Shown piece by piece: positions 33,714 to 43,253 of a stretch of DNA of 64,000 nt. Under the pieces are notes generated by a model that was not told the DNA's origin, ran no database searches, and saw only the letters and a program-made list of their open reading frames with translations. This DNA is from an uncultured Oscillospiraceae bacterium (lineage in GTDB: Bacteria > Bacillota > Clostridia > Oscillospirales > Ruminococcaceae): NCBI GenBank assembly GCA_949285935.1, contig CASEAH010000026.1, forward strand, positions 1-64,000. Reading direction: 5' to 3'. Position 1 is the stretch's first letter. The number at the start of each line of letters is the position of its first letter. The translations under genes were made by a program, and so were the position numbers.

Positions 33714-33762
33714 GCAATAATTTGTTAAAATAACCTGATTTTTTCTTTTCGGATTCCTACAC

Positions 33763-33816
33763 AAAAACACAGCGCCAAAAGCGGGTCGTTCCGTTCTTTT
33801 GACACTGTGTTTTTTC
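33763..33816 (-). terminator. terminator of the glg operon
   Basis: Arms AAAACACAG-(CGC)-CAAAAG and CTTTTG-(ACA)-CTGTGTTTT around a 12-base loop, with T-runs on both strands; it lies 25 bases past the stop of the membrane protein gene. Confidence 0.75.
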
Positions 33817-33840
33817 CTGTGATTCTGATACAACAGCTAT

Positions 33841-34611
33841 CTATTCGTTTCGTTTCCGGTCCAGATGGTTGAGCAATGTTACCAAAACTGTATTGACCAC
33901 AAAAGCTGCCGCCATCAATCCCGAAACCCATACCAACAGGTAAGACAAGGAGCTGACTGGCATCTGAGAAAAATTCAGAAGCATGGATAGGACGCTGAGG
34001 ACCACGCTTACCAGATTCAGTTCCGTTCTCCGGGGGTACACAATAAATAAGTACAGACAAATAATCAGCATGGGCACCGCCAGGCATTGGACCAGAAAGG
34101 GGTCTCCGCCGCCGGGACCTGTCACCAGCCATACCGCCGCAAGAGCGGCTGCCAGCAATCCTCCGCAAAGGAGCGCCGCTGCTTTGCGCACCGGTTTACG
34201 TTTTTCCAGCTCTTCCCGTTCTTCTTCTTTTACCACAGGGTCGGCCAACCGCTTGGAAAGGGGACCGCACCAGCCGCAATACAGCACAAAAGGTGCATAC
34301 AGCACATTGGCAGGAACCAGATACAGCAGGCCCGCCAAAAGGAAGATCCCATATCCCCGCAGAAAACTCAGGGCAAATTGCTGCCGGGCTGCAGCCATCC
34401 ACAGACACATCAGCCCAAGGACAGCTGTCGCTGAGGACATGGTCAGGCTGATCCACGCCATTAAATCGGGGAAGACCGCCAGGCCCCCAGCCTGCATCAG
34501 CTGCAGAAGGGTAAGCAGGGCGGCGCCCCGGCGGACCACCGCGACGCCAACCGTGACGTACAGCAGATATGTCTGCCAGGGCTGTTTTTCCAAAGATGGA
34601 TTTTTAGTCAA
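33841..34611 (-). CDS. polytopic membrane protein, unknown function
   Basis: Protein of 256 aa with about seven hydrophobic segments arranged as four, then a charged cytoplasmic stretch (ADPVVKEEEREELEKRKPVRK, about residues 130-150), then three. It ends in a basic tail DRKRNE. I know no family. The open frame extends far upstream into glgA; I chose TTG at 34611 because AAGGAGAGG lies 8 bases before it, which leaves a 56-base gap to glgA. It is the last gene before the terminator at 33.8 kb and is probably co-transcribed with the glycogen genes, but nothing in it shows a link to glycogen. Confidence 0.75.
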   Translation of the reverse strand: MTKNPSLEKQPWQTYLLYVTVGVAVVRRGAALLTLLQLMQAGGLAVFPDLMAWISLTMSSATAVLGLMCLWMAAARQQFALSFLRGYGIFLLAGLLYLVPANVLYAPFVLYCGWCGPLSKRLADPVVKEEEREELEKRKPVRKAAALLCGGLLAAALAAVWLVTGPGGGDPFLVQCLAVPMLIICLYLFIVYPRRTELNLVSVVLSVLSMLLNFSQMPVSSLSYLLVWVSGLMAAAFVVNTVLVTLLNHLDRKRNE

Positions 34612-34667
34612 ATGCTTCGCCTCTCCTTGGCGGTAATCCGCCCATATTTTTCGGTTTTCACCGGTTG

Positions 34668-36089
34668 TCAGCTGTTCAATACCTTTTGGTACATTTCCAT
34701 GTACTTTCTGGCCGACTGCTCCCAGCTGAAGTCGCAGCTCATGGCGCGCACTACCGCTTTGCGCCACAGCTCTTTATTGTGATACAGGCCCAATGCCCGC
34801 TTGATAGCTCCCAGCATGTCATGGGCATTATAAGTTTTGAATGTAAAGCCATTCCCCTTCTCACCGCCCAAGTCGATGACAGAATCCTTCAATCCGCCGG
34901 TTTCCCGCACAATGGGAATGGTGCCGTACCGAAGTGCCACCATCTGGCTCAGACCGCAGGGTTCGCTCTTACTGGGCATCAGGAACATGTCGGCCCCGGC
35001 GTAAATTTTCCGGGCTACATCGGGCAGGAAGCCTTTGCGCATGGCCACCGTACCGGGATAGCGCCGGGCCATCTCCTCAAAGAAATTCTCATAAATGTAG
35101 TCGCCGGTGCCCAGCACCACAAACTGTACCTGTTCCGCAATGATGCTGTCGAAAATATACCGGACCAGGTCCAATCCTTTCATTCCCACCAGTCGGGTAA
35201 TCATAGCGATGACCGGCTTATCGGGATCCAGTTCCAACCCCATGCTCTTCTGGAGTTCCTGCTTATTTACTGCCTTTCCATCCAGGCTGCGGACTCCATA
35301 GGTTTTGAAAATTTCCATATCGGTTTTGGGGTTGTAGCTCTTGACGTCGATACCGTTGAGGATTCCGCACAGCTTATACTGCTTTTCCCGCAGAATACGG
35401 TCCAGGCCAAAACCAAACCAGGGATCCAGAATTTCTCCCGCATAGGTGGGGCTGACAGTGGTAACCATATCACTCTCTTCAATGGCGCCCTTCATCATGT
35501 TGACGTTATCGTCGTACCGGACCATATCAATGCCCGCGTTGGTCAATCCGCAGATGTCGGTAGCGATTTCCATACCATATTTGCCCTGATAAGCAATATT
35601 ATGAATCGTAAAAACCGTACGGATGGACCGAAGCTTTTCCACATCCCGGTAGAAGACATTGAGGAAGACGGGGACCATTGCCGTCTGCCAGTCGTTGCAG
35701 TTGATGATGTCGGGCGTATAGTCGATCCGCACCAACATTTCCAGTACCGCCTTGGAGAAGAAGACAAAACGTTCTGCATCATCATAGAATCCATAGATTC
35801 CACTGCGTTTGAAGTAATATTCATTATCTACAAAGTAGTACTTAATACCATCCTGCTCGGCTTCAAACAGTCCGCAGTACTGGTTACGCCAGGACAGCGG
35901 CACATTAAAGTGGGTGATATACCGCATGGAGTCCTTCAGCTCCTGACGGATATCGGAATACAGAGGCAGGACTACCCGGCATTCGGCGCCTTCCTTGCTG
36001 AGAGCCGCGGGAAGAGAGCCCGCCACATCGGCCAGGCCTCCCGAAGCAATAAAGGGACGGGCTTCGCTTGCAGCGTATAAAATCTTCAT
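34668..36089 (-). CDS. glgA: glycogen synthase (ADP-glucose)
   Basis: GT5-family enzyme of 473 aa that extends alpha-1,4-glucan from ADP-glucose. The N-terminal domain begins KILYAASEARPF and has ASGGLADVAGSLPAAL; in E. coli the corresponding loop is KTGGL, so the lysine at position 15 is alanine here, a variant also seen in other Clostridia. Other motifs: HNIAYQGKYG, the linker TVSPTYAGEI, and the C-terminal domain MPSKSEPCGLSQMVALRYGTIPIVRETGGL containing the acid/base region E-x(7)-E-like block. ATG at 36089 has GGAAGG upstream. Fourth gene of the glgB-C-D-A operon. Confidence 0.95.
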   Translation of the reverse strand: MKILYAASEARPFIASGGLADVAGSLPAALSKEGAECRVVLPLYSDIRQELKDSMRYITHFNVPLSWRNQYCGLFEAEQDGIKYYFVDNEYYFKRSGIYGFYDDAERFVFFSKAVLEMLVRIDYTPDIINCNDWQTAMVPVFLNVFYRDVEKLRSIRTVFTIHNIAYQGKYGMEIATDICGLTNAGIDMVRYDDNVNMMKGAIEESDMVTTVSPTYAGEILDPWFGFGLDRILREKQYKLCGILNGIDVKSYNPKTDMEIFKTYGVRSLDGKAVNKQELQKSMGLELDPDKPVIAMITRLVGMKGLDLVRYIFDSIIAEQVQFVVLGTGDYIYENFFEEMARRYPGTVAMRKGFLPDVARKIYAGADMFLMPSKSEPCGLSQMVALRYGTIPIVRETGGLKDSVIDLGGEKGNGFTFKTYNAHDMLGAIKRALGLYHNKELWRKAVVRAMSCDFSWEQSARKYMEMYQKVLNS

Positions 36090-36164
36090 ATTTCCTACCT
36101 TCCTTTCCATAGATGGGCGCCGCGGACGCTCCGGGGCTATGGCTATAATCCGGGATGGATCACG

Positions 36165-37280
36165 TCATACATGGGTCTGCTTGGGAATATACAGCGGGTA
36201 GGTGAGATAGCCGCCCAGCTTGCGGCCGTCCTTGATCAGGACGTCCTTATCCGTAATGACATAGCTGAGCTCGGCATTATCTTCGATAACAGTGCCCTGC
36301 ATCACGATGGAATTTCGCACGACTGTACCTTTGCCGATACGGACTCCACGGAAAATCACGGAATTTTCCACCCGGCCTTCGATAATGCATCCATCAGCCA
36401 CCAGACTGTTGGACACCGCAGCCTTGAGGCCATAACGGGCAGGGACCTCATCACGCACTTTGGTATAGATGGGACGGCGGGGATCAAAGAGCTGCATCCG
36501 TGCCTCCCGATCCAGGAGCATCATATTGGCGCGGAAATAGCTTTCCATACAGTGGATCCTGCAGCAGCTTCCCTCATAGCGGTAGCAGTTGACCTGATCC
36601 GCCTGCGCCTGCACCTGAAGAATATCCTGATAGAAAGAGTAGTGACCCCGGGACACCGCGTCGGTCACCATCCGGATCAACAGGTCTCTGTCGATGATGG
36701 CAGTGTTCAGGTAAAGATTCTGGTCTCCCTGAAGGTCAGGGTTGATCAGGACATCGTTGAGCAGGTCGTTTTTCCCAATGCTGAGCACCACGTTGTCCTG
36801 ATCGTTTTCCTCGATTTCCCGTCGGGTATAGGCCACGGTGATCCCGACGCCCGCTTCCTTGTGGCTGCGGAGAATATCCAGATAGTCCACATTGGCCATT
36901 ACATCACAGTCGCTGAGGATCACATACCGGGCATTGGAGGACCGGATATAGCCCATGATCCCCCAAAGGGCTTCCAGGCTTCCCTTATACATACCGGACC
37001 CGGTGCGTGAAAAGGGCGGCAGGATGGTCAATCCTCCAATCTTGCGGGCCAGATCCCATTCCCGTCCGGACCCCACATGATCCATGAGGGAATGATAATT
37101 GCTTTTGGTGACAATACCTACGTCCCGCACTCCGGAGTTGACCATGTTGGACAGGGGGAAATCTACCAGCCGGTAACGGCCTCCTACCGGAATGCTGCCC
37201 ATGGTGCGGTGGAGGGTCAAGTCTCCCAGGGCCGTATCATGCATATTGGAGAAAATGATTCCCAGCATCTTGTCAGCCAT
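36165..37280 (-). CDS. glgD: GlgD, regulatory paralogue of ADP-glucose pyrophosphorylase
   Basis: Protein of 371 aa, homologous to GlgC but lacking its catalytic signature: where GlgC has LAGGQGSRL this protein has [15 protein letters not shown]. The rest of the nucleotidyltransferase fold ([29 protein letters not shown]) and the C-terminal left-handed beta-helix ([19 protein letters not shown]) are kept. In Firmicutes GlgD forms a heterotetramer with GlgC and raises its activity. ATG at 37280 overlaps the end of glgC by 8 bases, so the two are translationally coupled. Not expected to be catalytic alone. Confidence 0.95.
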   Translation of the reverse strand: MADKMLGIIFSNMHDTALGDLTLHRTMGSIPVGGRYRLVDFPLSNMVNSGVRDVGIVTKSNYHSLMDHVGSGREWDLARKIGGLTILPPFSRTGSGMYKGSLEALWGIMGYIRSSNARYVILSDCDVMANVDYLDILRSHKEAGVGITVAYTRREIEENDQDNVVLSIGKNDLLNDVLINPDLQGDQNLYLNTAIIDRDLLIRMVTDAVSRGHYSFYQDILQVQAQADQVNCYRYEGSCCRIHCMESYFRANMMLLDREARMQLFDPRRPIYTKVRDEVPARYGLKAAVSNSLVADGCIIEGRVENSVIFRGVRIGKGTVVRNSIVMQGTVIEDNAELSYVITDKDVLIKDGRKLGGYLTYPLYIPKQTHV

Positions 37281-38514
37281 GATTCTTTCCCTCCTCTTCT
37301 GTCTCAACGGCCGGAATATTCTCCGATACCATGCCTTTGGGAGGTACCACAGCGCCCCGGCCTACGGTCAGGCCCGCGCCTACCACGGCCACGCCCCAGT
37401 CATCTTTGTTCTCGACCAATTCCGGTCGCTCGCCCACATGAGCGTTCTCTTCCACCACTACATTCTCCGCCAGAATGGCGTACTGTACCGTAGCGCCGGA
37501 TTTGATTACCGTGCCCGGCATGATGATGGAATCCCGGACCACCGCGCCTTTTTCCACCACAACGCCGGCAAACAGCACGGAAAAATCGATCTCGCCTGAA
37601 ATATCGCAGCCTTCGGTGACCATGGAATTCTCCACCTTACCGCAGGGCGCTACATAATGAGGCGGCATGACCGGATTGCGGGAATAGATCTTCCAGCTGG
37701 GATCATACAGCTCCAAAGGCACATTGGGATCCAGCAGATCCATATTGGCCTCCCAGAGGCTGTCGATGGTACCCACATCCTTCCAGTATCCATCGAAGGC
37801 ATATGTAAACATCCGCTCGCCCGCGGCCAGCATATTGGGAATGATGTTCTTTCCAAAGTCATTGCTGGAACCGGGAGTATTCTCATCCTCGATCAGATAC
37901 TTGCGAAGCTTGTTCCAATTGAAGATATAAATGCCCATGGAGGCCAGATTGCTCTTGGGATTTTTTGGTTTCTCTTCGAATTCGTACACACTGGAATCAG
38001 GATTGGTATTCATGATGCCGAACCGGGACGCCTCCTCCATCGGCACCTCGATCACCGCGATGGTGCAGTCGGCGTTCATGTCCTTGTGGTGCTGGAGCAT
38101 CTTGCGGTAATCCATTTTATAGATATGGTCGCCGGAAAGGATCACCACATATTCCGGATCGTATCGCTCAATAAAGGGGATGTTCTGATAAATGGCATTG
38201 GCGGTGCCGGTATACCAATCGGAACCGGAGCTTTTCTGGTAGGGGGGCAGAGTAAAAACGCCGCCGTTGAGACGGTCCAGATCCCAGGGCTGTCCGTTGC
38301 CTAGATACTCGTTGAGCACCAGCGGCTGGTACTGGGTCAGCACACCAACCGTGTCGATGCCCGAATTGACACAGTTAGACAAGGGAAAGTCGATGATACG
38401 GTATTTGCCGCCGAAAGGAACCGCAGGCTTGGCCAGCTTCTGGGTCAGGGCATACAATCGGCTTCCCTGCCCGCCTGCCAGCAGCATGGCCACCCACTCT
38501 TTCTTCATGGACAT
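37273..38514 (-). CDS. glgC: glucose-1-phosphate adenylyltransferase
   Basis: Protein of 413 aa making ADP-glucose from ATP and glucose-1-phosphate, the committed step of glycogen synthesis. The catalytic GGQGSRL is at residues 14-20, followed by [34 protein letters not shown] holds the metal-binding aspartate, [10 protein letters not shown] the glucose-1-phosphate lysine, and the C-terminus is a beta-helix. GGAGGG lies 7 bases before the ATG. Coupled to glgD by overlap. Confidence 0.96.
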   Translation of the reverse strand: MSMKKEWVAMLLAGGQGSRLYALTQKLAKPAVPFGGKYRIIDFPLSNCVNSGIDTVGVLTQYQPLVLNEYLGNGQPWDLDRLNGGVFTLPPYQKSSGSDWYTGTANAIYQNIPFIERYDPEYVVILSGDHIYKMDYRKMLQHHKDMNADCTIAVIEVPMEEASRFGIMNTNPDSSVYEFEEKPKNPKSNLASMGIYIFNWNKLRKYLIEDENTPGSSNDFGKNIIPNMLAAGERMFTYAFDGYWKDVGTIDSLWEANMDLLDPNVPLELYDPSWKIYSRNPVMPPHYVAPCGKVENSMVTEGCDISGEIDFSVLFAGVVVEKGAVVRDSIIMPGTVIKSGATVQYAILAENVVVEENAHVGERPELVENKDDWGVAVVGAGLTVGRGAVVPPKGMVSENIPAVETEEEGKNHG

Positions 38515-38531
38515 GGTTTACCCTCCTTTTG

Positions 38532-40511
38532 TTATGCTTCCCCGGCCTTGGACCGTGCGGTCCGCGGTTTACGGGAAGCAGCCGGCCTGGCCCCGGGCTT
38601 TTTTTCGGCCTTTCCGGTATTTTGATCTTTAAATTTTGGCTTCAGGTACACGGTGCAGAGGGGCGGGATGGTGAGGGTAATGGACTGCTGGTACCCGTTG
38701 CATTCTTTTTTGCGGCAGGGGATCATTCTGCCGTTGAGGGTGCCCGTTCCGCCATACCGAAGGCTGTCGGAGGTGAACACCACGTTGTAACCCGACGCTG
38801 CGGGGACGCCCACCCGATACGCTTTCCACTCCACCGGAGCAAAATTGCAGAGCACCACAATCTGGTTGCCCGCTTCATCAATGCGCCGGTAAGAAATCAG
38901 ATTGTGGGTATTGTCATCGGCATTGAGCCACTGGTAGCCATCCCAACTGTCCTCCACCTGCCACAGGGCGGGAGTTTTCTGATAAAAGCGGTTCAGATCC
39001 CGTACATAGTCTTTCAACTGCCGGTGGCTCTCGTAGTCCAGCAGCATCCAGTCCAGCTGTTTTTGATAGTCCCATTCAATAAACTGGCCAAACTCGCTGC
39101 CCATAAACAGCAGCTTCTTGCCGGGGTAACTCATCATATACCCAAGGAACGCCCGCACGCCGGCAAATTTCTGCTCATAGTCCCCCGGCATCTTATTGAT
39201 CAGGGAGCATTTGCCATGGACCACTTCATCATGGGAGATGGGGATGACAAAATTCTCACTGAACGCATAAAACATGCTGAAAGTCAGTTTGTCGTGGTTA
39301 AAGCTGCGGAAATAGGGATCCATGGACATGTAGCACAGCACATCATTCATCCAGCCCATGTTCCACTTGAAGTTAAAGCCCAGACCGCCCACATAATCGG
39401 GGCGGGTCACCAGCGGCCATGCGGTAGACTCCTCCGCGATCATAGCCGTTTGAGGGAACTGGGTCAGCACTGCGGCATTCAGCTTGCGCAGTAAAGACAC
39501 TGCTTCCAGGTTCTCTTTGCCGCCGTTTTCGTTGGGAGCCCAGCGCCCATCCTGCCGGCCGTAGTCCAAGTAGAGCATCGAGGCCACCGCGTCCACCCGG
39601 ATGCCGTCGATGTGATACAGATCCACCCAGAACATGGCGCTGGAGATCAGGAAACTCTGGACCTCGCAACGGCCGTAATCAAAGGCGCAGGTCCCCCATT
39701 CATAATGCTCCCGCTTCCGCTCGTCCTGGTATTCATAGCACCATCCGCCATCAAAGCGGTAAAGGCCGTTTTCATCCTTGGGAAAATGCGCGGGCACCCA
39801 ATCCATAATGACGCCGATCCCTTCCCGGTGGCAGGCATCCACAAAATCCATAAATTCTTTGGGTGTTCCATAGCGGGAAGTAGGCGCGAAATATCCGGTT
39901 ACCTGATATCCCCAGGAGCCGTCAAAAGGATATTCTGTCACCGGCATCAGTTCGATATGGGTGTATCCCATCTCTTTCACATAAGGCACCAGCTCTTCGG
40001 CCATCTTCCGGTAGCTGAAGGGGTTGCCGTCCTCATAGGTGCGCCAGGAACCCAGATGCACCTCGTAGATATTCACAGGGCCGCTGTGGAGGTCGCTCAT
40101 GGCCCGTTTGCGCAGCCAGGCGGCATCTTTCCATTTATAGGCCTGAAGGTCATATACTTTGGAGGCATTGCCCGGCCGGGTCTCGGTATGGAAGGCATAA
40201 GGGTCTGATTTGTACAGCTTGTCACCTTCCGGAGTGGTAATCAGGAACTTGTAGGAATCAAATTCCTTGACGCCGCTGATTATGCACTGCCAGAGGCCTT
40301 CCTCTGAAAGGGGCACCATAGGATTACGTTCTCCGTCCCATTGGTTAAAATCCCCCACCACGCTTACCGCTTTGGCGTGGGGAGCCCAGGTGATGAATTC
40401 CACAGTATCGTCCTGTGTAAAATGGGCGCCCATCATTTTATATGCCTGATAGTTGGTGCCCTGATGGAACAGATAGACGGGGACCTGTTTATCCTTCGGC
40501 TTCCTGACCAC
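38532..40511 (-). CDS. glgB: 1,4-alpha-glucan branching enzyme
   Basis: GH13 enzyme of 659 aa introducing alpha-1,6 branches. An N-terminal CBM48-type module (about residues 20-120: FITWAPHAKAVSVVGDFNQW) precedes the catalytic barrel with GVIMDWVPAHFP, DGIRVDAVASMLYLDYGR (nucleophile aspartate), MIAEESTAWP (acid/base glutamate) and ISHDEVVHGK. The C-terminus carries a 35-residue Lys/Arg/Ala-rich tail (GKAEKKPGARPAASRKPRTA), unusual for the family. I chose GTG at 40511 because GGAGGG lies 7 bases before it; the frame runs 21 codons further upstream. First gene of the glg operon. Confidence 0.95.
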   Translation of the reverse strand: MVRKPKDKQVPVYLFHQGTNYQAYKMMGAHFTQDDTVEFITWAPHAKAVSVVGDFNQWDGERNPMVPLSEEGLWQCIISGVKEFDSYKFLITTPEGDKLYKSDPYAFHTETRPGNASKVYDLQAYKWKDAAWLRKRAMSDLHSGPVNIYEVHLGSWRTYEDGNPFSYRKMAEELVPYVKEMGYTHIELMPVTEYPFDGSWGYQVTGYFAPTSRYGTPKEFMDFVDACHREGIGVIMDWVPAHFPKDENGLYRFDGGWCYEYQDERKREHYEWGTCAFDYGRCEVQSFLISSAMFWVDLYHIDGIRVDAVASMLYLDYGRQDGRWAPNENGGKENLEAVSLLRKLNAAVLTQFPQTAMIAEESTAWPLVTRPDYVGGLGFNFKWNMGWMNDVLCYMSMDPYFRSFNHDKLTFSMFYAFSENFVIPISHDEVVHGKCSLINKMPGDYEQKFAGVRAFLGYMMSYPGKKLLFMGSEFGQFIEWDYQKQLDWMLLDYESHRQLKDYVRDLNRFYQKTPALWQVEDSWDGYQWLNADDNTHNLISYRRIDEAGNQIVVLCNFAPVEWKAYRVGVPAASGYNVVFTSDSLRYGGTGTLNGRMIPCRKKECNGYQQSITLTIPPLCTVYLKPKFKDQNTGKAEKKPGARPAASRKPRTARSKAGEA

Positions 40512-40539
40512 TGCACATCCCTCCTTTTTTCTAAGTTTT

Positions 40540-40568
40540 ATTCTACCATCCCCTTCCCTCTTTTGCAA
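40540..40568 (-). promoter_or_regulatory. promoter of the glg operon
   Basis: On the minus strand, TTGCAA (40563-40568), a 17-base spacer and TAGAAT (40540-40545), 29 bases before the GTG start. Confidence 0.7.
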
Positions 40569-40853
40569 GCACAAATTGTAATATTTTTAAATGCAGATTT
40601 AAATATGGAAGATCTATTTGTATATTTTACATAAATTTTATCCGATTATCTCCTTCCTGTCCCAAGGGGGGTGACTTCTTTTTTTCTCTTCTGTCCTTCT
40701 TCTGTCTTTTTCGTCAAAATTGGGGGATAAAATTTTATTTTTCTCCACATCCCGCAAAGGGGCGGATGCTTTTTTCTCTTTTTTGCGTTATAATGAGGTT
40801 ACTTATTTTTCCGGGCGGTCTGTCTCGATCTTTTCTTTTAAGGAGGCGGTTTT
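40569..40853. promoter_or_regulatory. divergent control region between glgB and the PHP gene
   Basis: Intergenic, AT-rich next to the glg promoter. On the plus strand a consensus TATAAT at 40789-40794 lies 60 bases before the PHP gene, with no good -35 box; AAGGAGG precedes its GTG start. No coding sequence seen. Confidence 0.45.
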
Positions 40854-41714
40854 GTGTTTGCAGATCTGCATCTGCATTCCTGCTTTTCCGATGGTACCCA
40901 AACTCCACAAGAAATCGCCTGTCTGGCCCGCAGCGCGGGGATGGGCCTGATTGCTCTGGCCGATCATAATACCAGCGCAGGCTGGCCGGAACTGATGGAG
41001 GCCTGCCGGGATCAGGGCATCCGGTGTATTCGCGGGATGGAGATGGACTGCCTCTATCTTCCCTGGGAGATCCATATTCTGGCGTATGGGTTTGAACCCC
41101 GGGAGGAATTGATGGCACTGGCGGACCGCAGCCGCCAGCTGCTGCTGGATATGAGCGACCATCTGATAGAGCGGCTGCTTTTTGACTATCCGCAGCTGAG
41201 CCTGGAAGAATACAAGGCTTTCTGCTGGGATCCCCGGTCGGGAGGCTGGAAAGGCCTTCACTATCTTCATCACAAAGGGGTCACTGCCACGGTGGAGGAT
41301 GGGATGAGGCTGTATGCCCAGTACGGCTGCGACTACCGGGACTACCCTTTCCCTCAGGCGGAAGAAGTGTGCGCTGCCATTCGGGCAGCCGGTGGCTCCG
41401 CGGTGCTGGCCCACCCCTGCAACTGGTTTGCCCCTTCCTGCCCCCGGGAGTTGTACCGGCATCTGGACGCTTTGCGGGAGCGGGGGATTCAGGGGATCGA
41501 ATGCTATTATCCCGCCAATACCCCGGACATGACCCGCCTGTGTGTAGATTACTGCCACAGCCGTCATCTCCTGATTACTGCGGGGAGTGACTCCCACGGC
41601 GGCTTTGGAAAGAATCACCACGGAGTCCGGTATTACCTGGGTGCGGTCCGGATTCCGGAAACGCAGCTGGTATTGGGGAGCCTGGCGGGGCCGGGCGACC
41701 TGTCCCAACTTTGA
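40854..41714 (+). CDS. PHP-domain phosphoesterase
   Basis: Protein of 286 aa of the PHP family (YciV/RNase AM-like or nucleoside 3',5'-bisphosphate phosphatase-like). The metal-binding motifs are in place: DLHLHSCFSDG at residues 4-14, LADHNT near 35-40, GMEMDC near 62-67, AHP near 188 and AGSDSHGG near 244-251. It would hydrolyse phosphate esters of a nucleotide or short RNA using a trinuclear metal centre. The start is GTG with AAGGAGG before it. It is followed 38 bases later by the MTA/SAH nucleosidase gene, so both may serve nucleotide salvage. The exact substrate is unknown. Confidence 0.88.
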   Translation: MFADLHLHSCFSDGTQTPQEIACLARSAGMGLIALADHNTSAGWPELMEACRDQGIRCIRGMEMDCLYLPWEIHILAYGFEPREELMALADRSRQLLLDMSDHLIERLLFDYPQLSLEEYKAFCWDPRSGGWKGLHYLHHKGVTATVEDGMRLYAQYGCDYRDYPFPQAEEVCAAIRAAGGSAVLAHPCNWFAPSCPRELYRHLDALRERGIQGIECYYPANTPDMTRLCVDYCHSRHLLITAGSDSHGGFGKNHHGVRYYLGAVRIPETQLVLGSLAGPGDLSQL

Positions 41715-41752
41715 CCCTCACATTCTATTCATCTTAAAGGAGCAAAATCACT

Positions 41753-42436
41753 ATGAAAATCGGAATTATGTGCGCCACCATCCGGGAGCTGACTCCGGTT
41801 GTGGAGAAAATGGAAAATCCTGTGGTAAAACACGTTTGGAAACGGGAATATCACTGCGGGCGGCTGCACGGACTGGATGCAGTGGTCGTCATGGGCGGCG
41901 TTGGTAAGGTAAATGCCGCTGTTACCGCCCAGGAACTGATCAACCGTTTCGGGGTGGAAAAAATCTTTTTCACCGGTGTAGCCGGCGGCCTCAGCCCGCA
42001 GGTGCAGATCGGAGACGTCATCATCGGCCAAAGCATCCTGAACCATGATATCCCTTATGAGCTGGTCAACGATCAAAATCAGTTCCCCGGCATGCCGGAG
42101 GAATTCTCCTCCGACCCTCAGCTCACGGACCTTTGCCGTGGAATTTCCCCCCGAATCCATTTCGGACGGATCATTACCGGAGACGCTTTTATCACCGGAG
42201 CCCAGCGTGATGATCTGATTTGCCGGTTCCATCCTCTTTGTGTCGATATGGAAAGCGCCGCCGTGGCCCAGGTGTGCTGGTTCTTCGACCTGCCCCTCCT
42301 GGTGATCCGCTCCCTTTCCGACCACGCGGATGACGATGCTCATGAGGTGTATGAGGCCAATGTAGCGTCCAGCAGCATTGGAGCCGTGGAAGTACTGGAT
42401 CGGGTATTGCAGAAACTTTCCGGGACGGCAGAGTAA
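41753..42436 (+). CDS. mtnN: 5'-methylthioadenosine/S-adenosylhomocysteine nucleosidase
   Basis: Protein of 227 aa, normal length. It removes adenine from S-adenosylhomocysteine and methylthioadenosine, and would also clear 5'-deoxyadenosine, which radical-SAM enzymes and B12 mutase side reactions generate. The family motifs are present: GVGKVNAAVTAQ, FTGVAGGL, the substrate-binding VDMESAAVAQV and the catalytic aspartate in RSLSDHADDDA. AAAGGAGC precedes the ATG. Second gene of the PHP unit. Confidence 0.94.
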   Translation: MKIGIMCATIRELTPVVEKMENPVVKHVWKREYHCGRLHGLDAVVVMGGVGKVNAAVTAQELINRFGVEKIFFTGVAGGLSPQVQIGDVIIGQSILNHDIPYELVNDQNQFPGMPEEFSSDPQLTDLCRGISPRIHFGRIITGDAFITGAQRDDLICRFHPLCVDMESAAVAQVCWFFDLPLLVIRSLSDHADDDAHEVYEANVASSSIGAVEVLDRVLQKLSGTAE

Positions 42437-42511
42437 AATTTTTTCTTTATGCATCTTTTCTCCTTCCGGCGCATAGACTGGATAGTATCGCCGTGTAAAG
42501 GAGGATCAAAG

Positions 42512-42667
42512 ATGGACGATATTTTTTTAGGCTCCGGGGATTTGTACGGCTCCCAGCGGCAGGGGTACGCTTCAGACGGAGATTGGTTTTCTGTCCAGGG
42601 CGACCTGGATGACTTCATTTTTTACGACCCACTGGGTTGTGATTGGCCCTGCGGTTCTGACCTGTAA
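42512..42667 (+). CDS. small acidic hypothetical protein
   Basis: Protein of 51 aa starting MDDIFLGSGDLYGS and ending DWPCGSDL, with many Asp and Gly and very few basic residues. AAAGGAGG lies 7 bases before the ATG, one of the best ribosome sites in the window, and a strong terminator follows, so it is probably translated. No family recognised. It follows mtnN by 75 bases on the same strand. An upstream in-frame extension to 42449 has no ribosome site. Confidence 0.55.
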   Translation: MDDIFLGSGDLYGSQRQGYASDGDWFSVQGDLDDFIFYDPLGCDWPCGSDL

Positions 42668-42713
42668 GTAAGTGATCCGGCCGCCTGAAAACAGGCCATT
42701 TGAAAATCGTACA

Positions 42714-42768
42714 CAAAAAACCTGCATCCTTTCTTCGTCTCAAACGTTCTGAAAGGATGCTGGTTTTC
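42714..42768 (+). terminator. terminator after the small acidic ORF
   Basis: Arms AAAACC-TGCATCCTTTC and GAAAGGATGC-TGGTTTT around a 17-base loop, followed by TTTTCG. It closes the PHP-mtnN-ORF unit. Bases 42769-43060 after it show nothing recognisable. Confidence 0.8.
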
Positions 42769-43065
42769 GCTTTCCCATATTTTATCCGTACATCACCGGG
42801 AATTTCGGGGCCATGGACTGCCTCGCCGGGATTTCAGAGTGTTCCCCGCCTTTCTTCTCTCCAAAAATCAAAGGGAAGCGTACTGCCTCTGATTTTGGTC
42901 TTATGCCGTCCCTCATCAAAGGGGTACACAGCAGGCAGGATTTCTTCCAAAGCGCGCGTCATTCCGGCGGCAGGCGTTTTTATAAAAACCCCGCCCGTCC
43001 TGGAAATTTTTCAGGTATCGCCATGCCGCTTTCAGGTAAGCGGATGAGGGGAAGTTCTTATCTTG

Positions 43066-43211
43066 GGCTGCTGCAAAATAGTCCCGCCCAAAATGTTTCT
43101 CAAAAATCGGTTCCCCAAGGAAGCAGAACTGCTTCCTTGGGGAACCGATCTTCTTTGTATGTCTCTAATTCCTTGTGCAGATTGCTGTTGCATTTTCATT
43201 TTGCAACAGCC
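43066..43211. mobile_element. MITE-like element, copy 2
   Basis: 146 bases bounded by 14-base inverted repeats with one mismatch: GGCTGCTGCAAAAT (43066-43079) and, inverted, ATTTTGCAACAGCC (43198-43211). The centre is a perfect 21-bp stem with a 2-base loop (arms 43106-43126 and 43129-43149, beginning ATCGGTTCCCC). On the minus strand the stem is followed by TTTTTGAG, so it can terminate the nine-gene operon that ends 43 bases away. Same length and layout as 24998-25143; no transposase inside. Confidence 0.75.
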
Positions 43212-43253
43212 TCTTTACAGTCATAACCAAGGCTGTGACTCCCCTGCCCGGAA

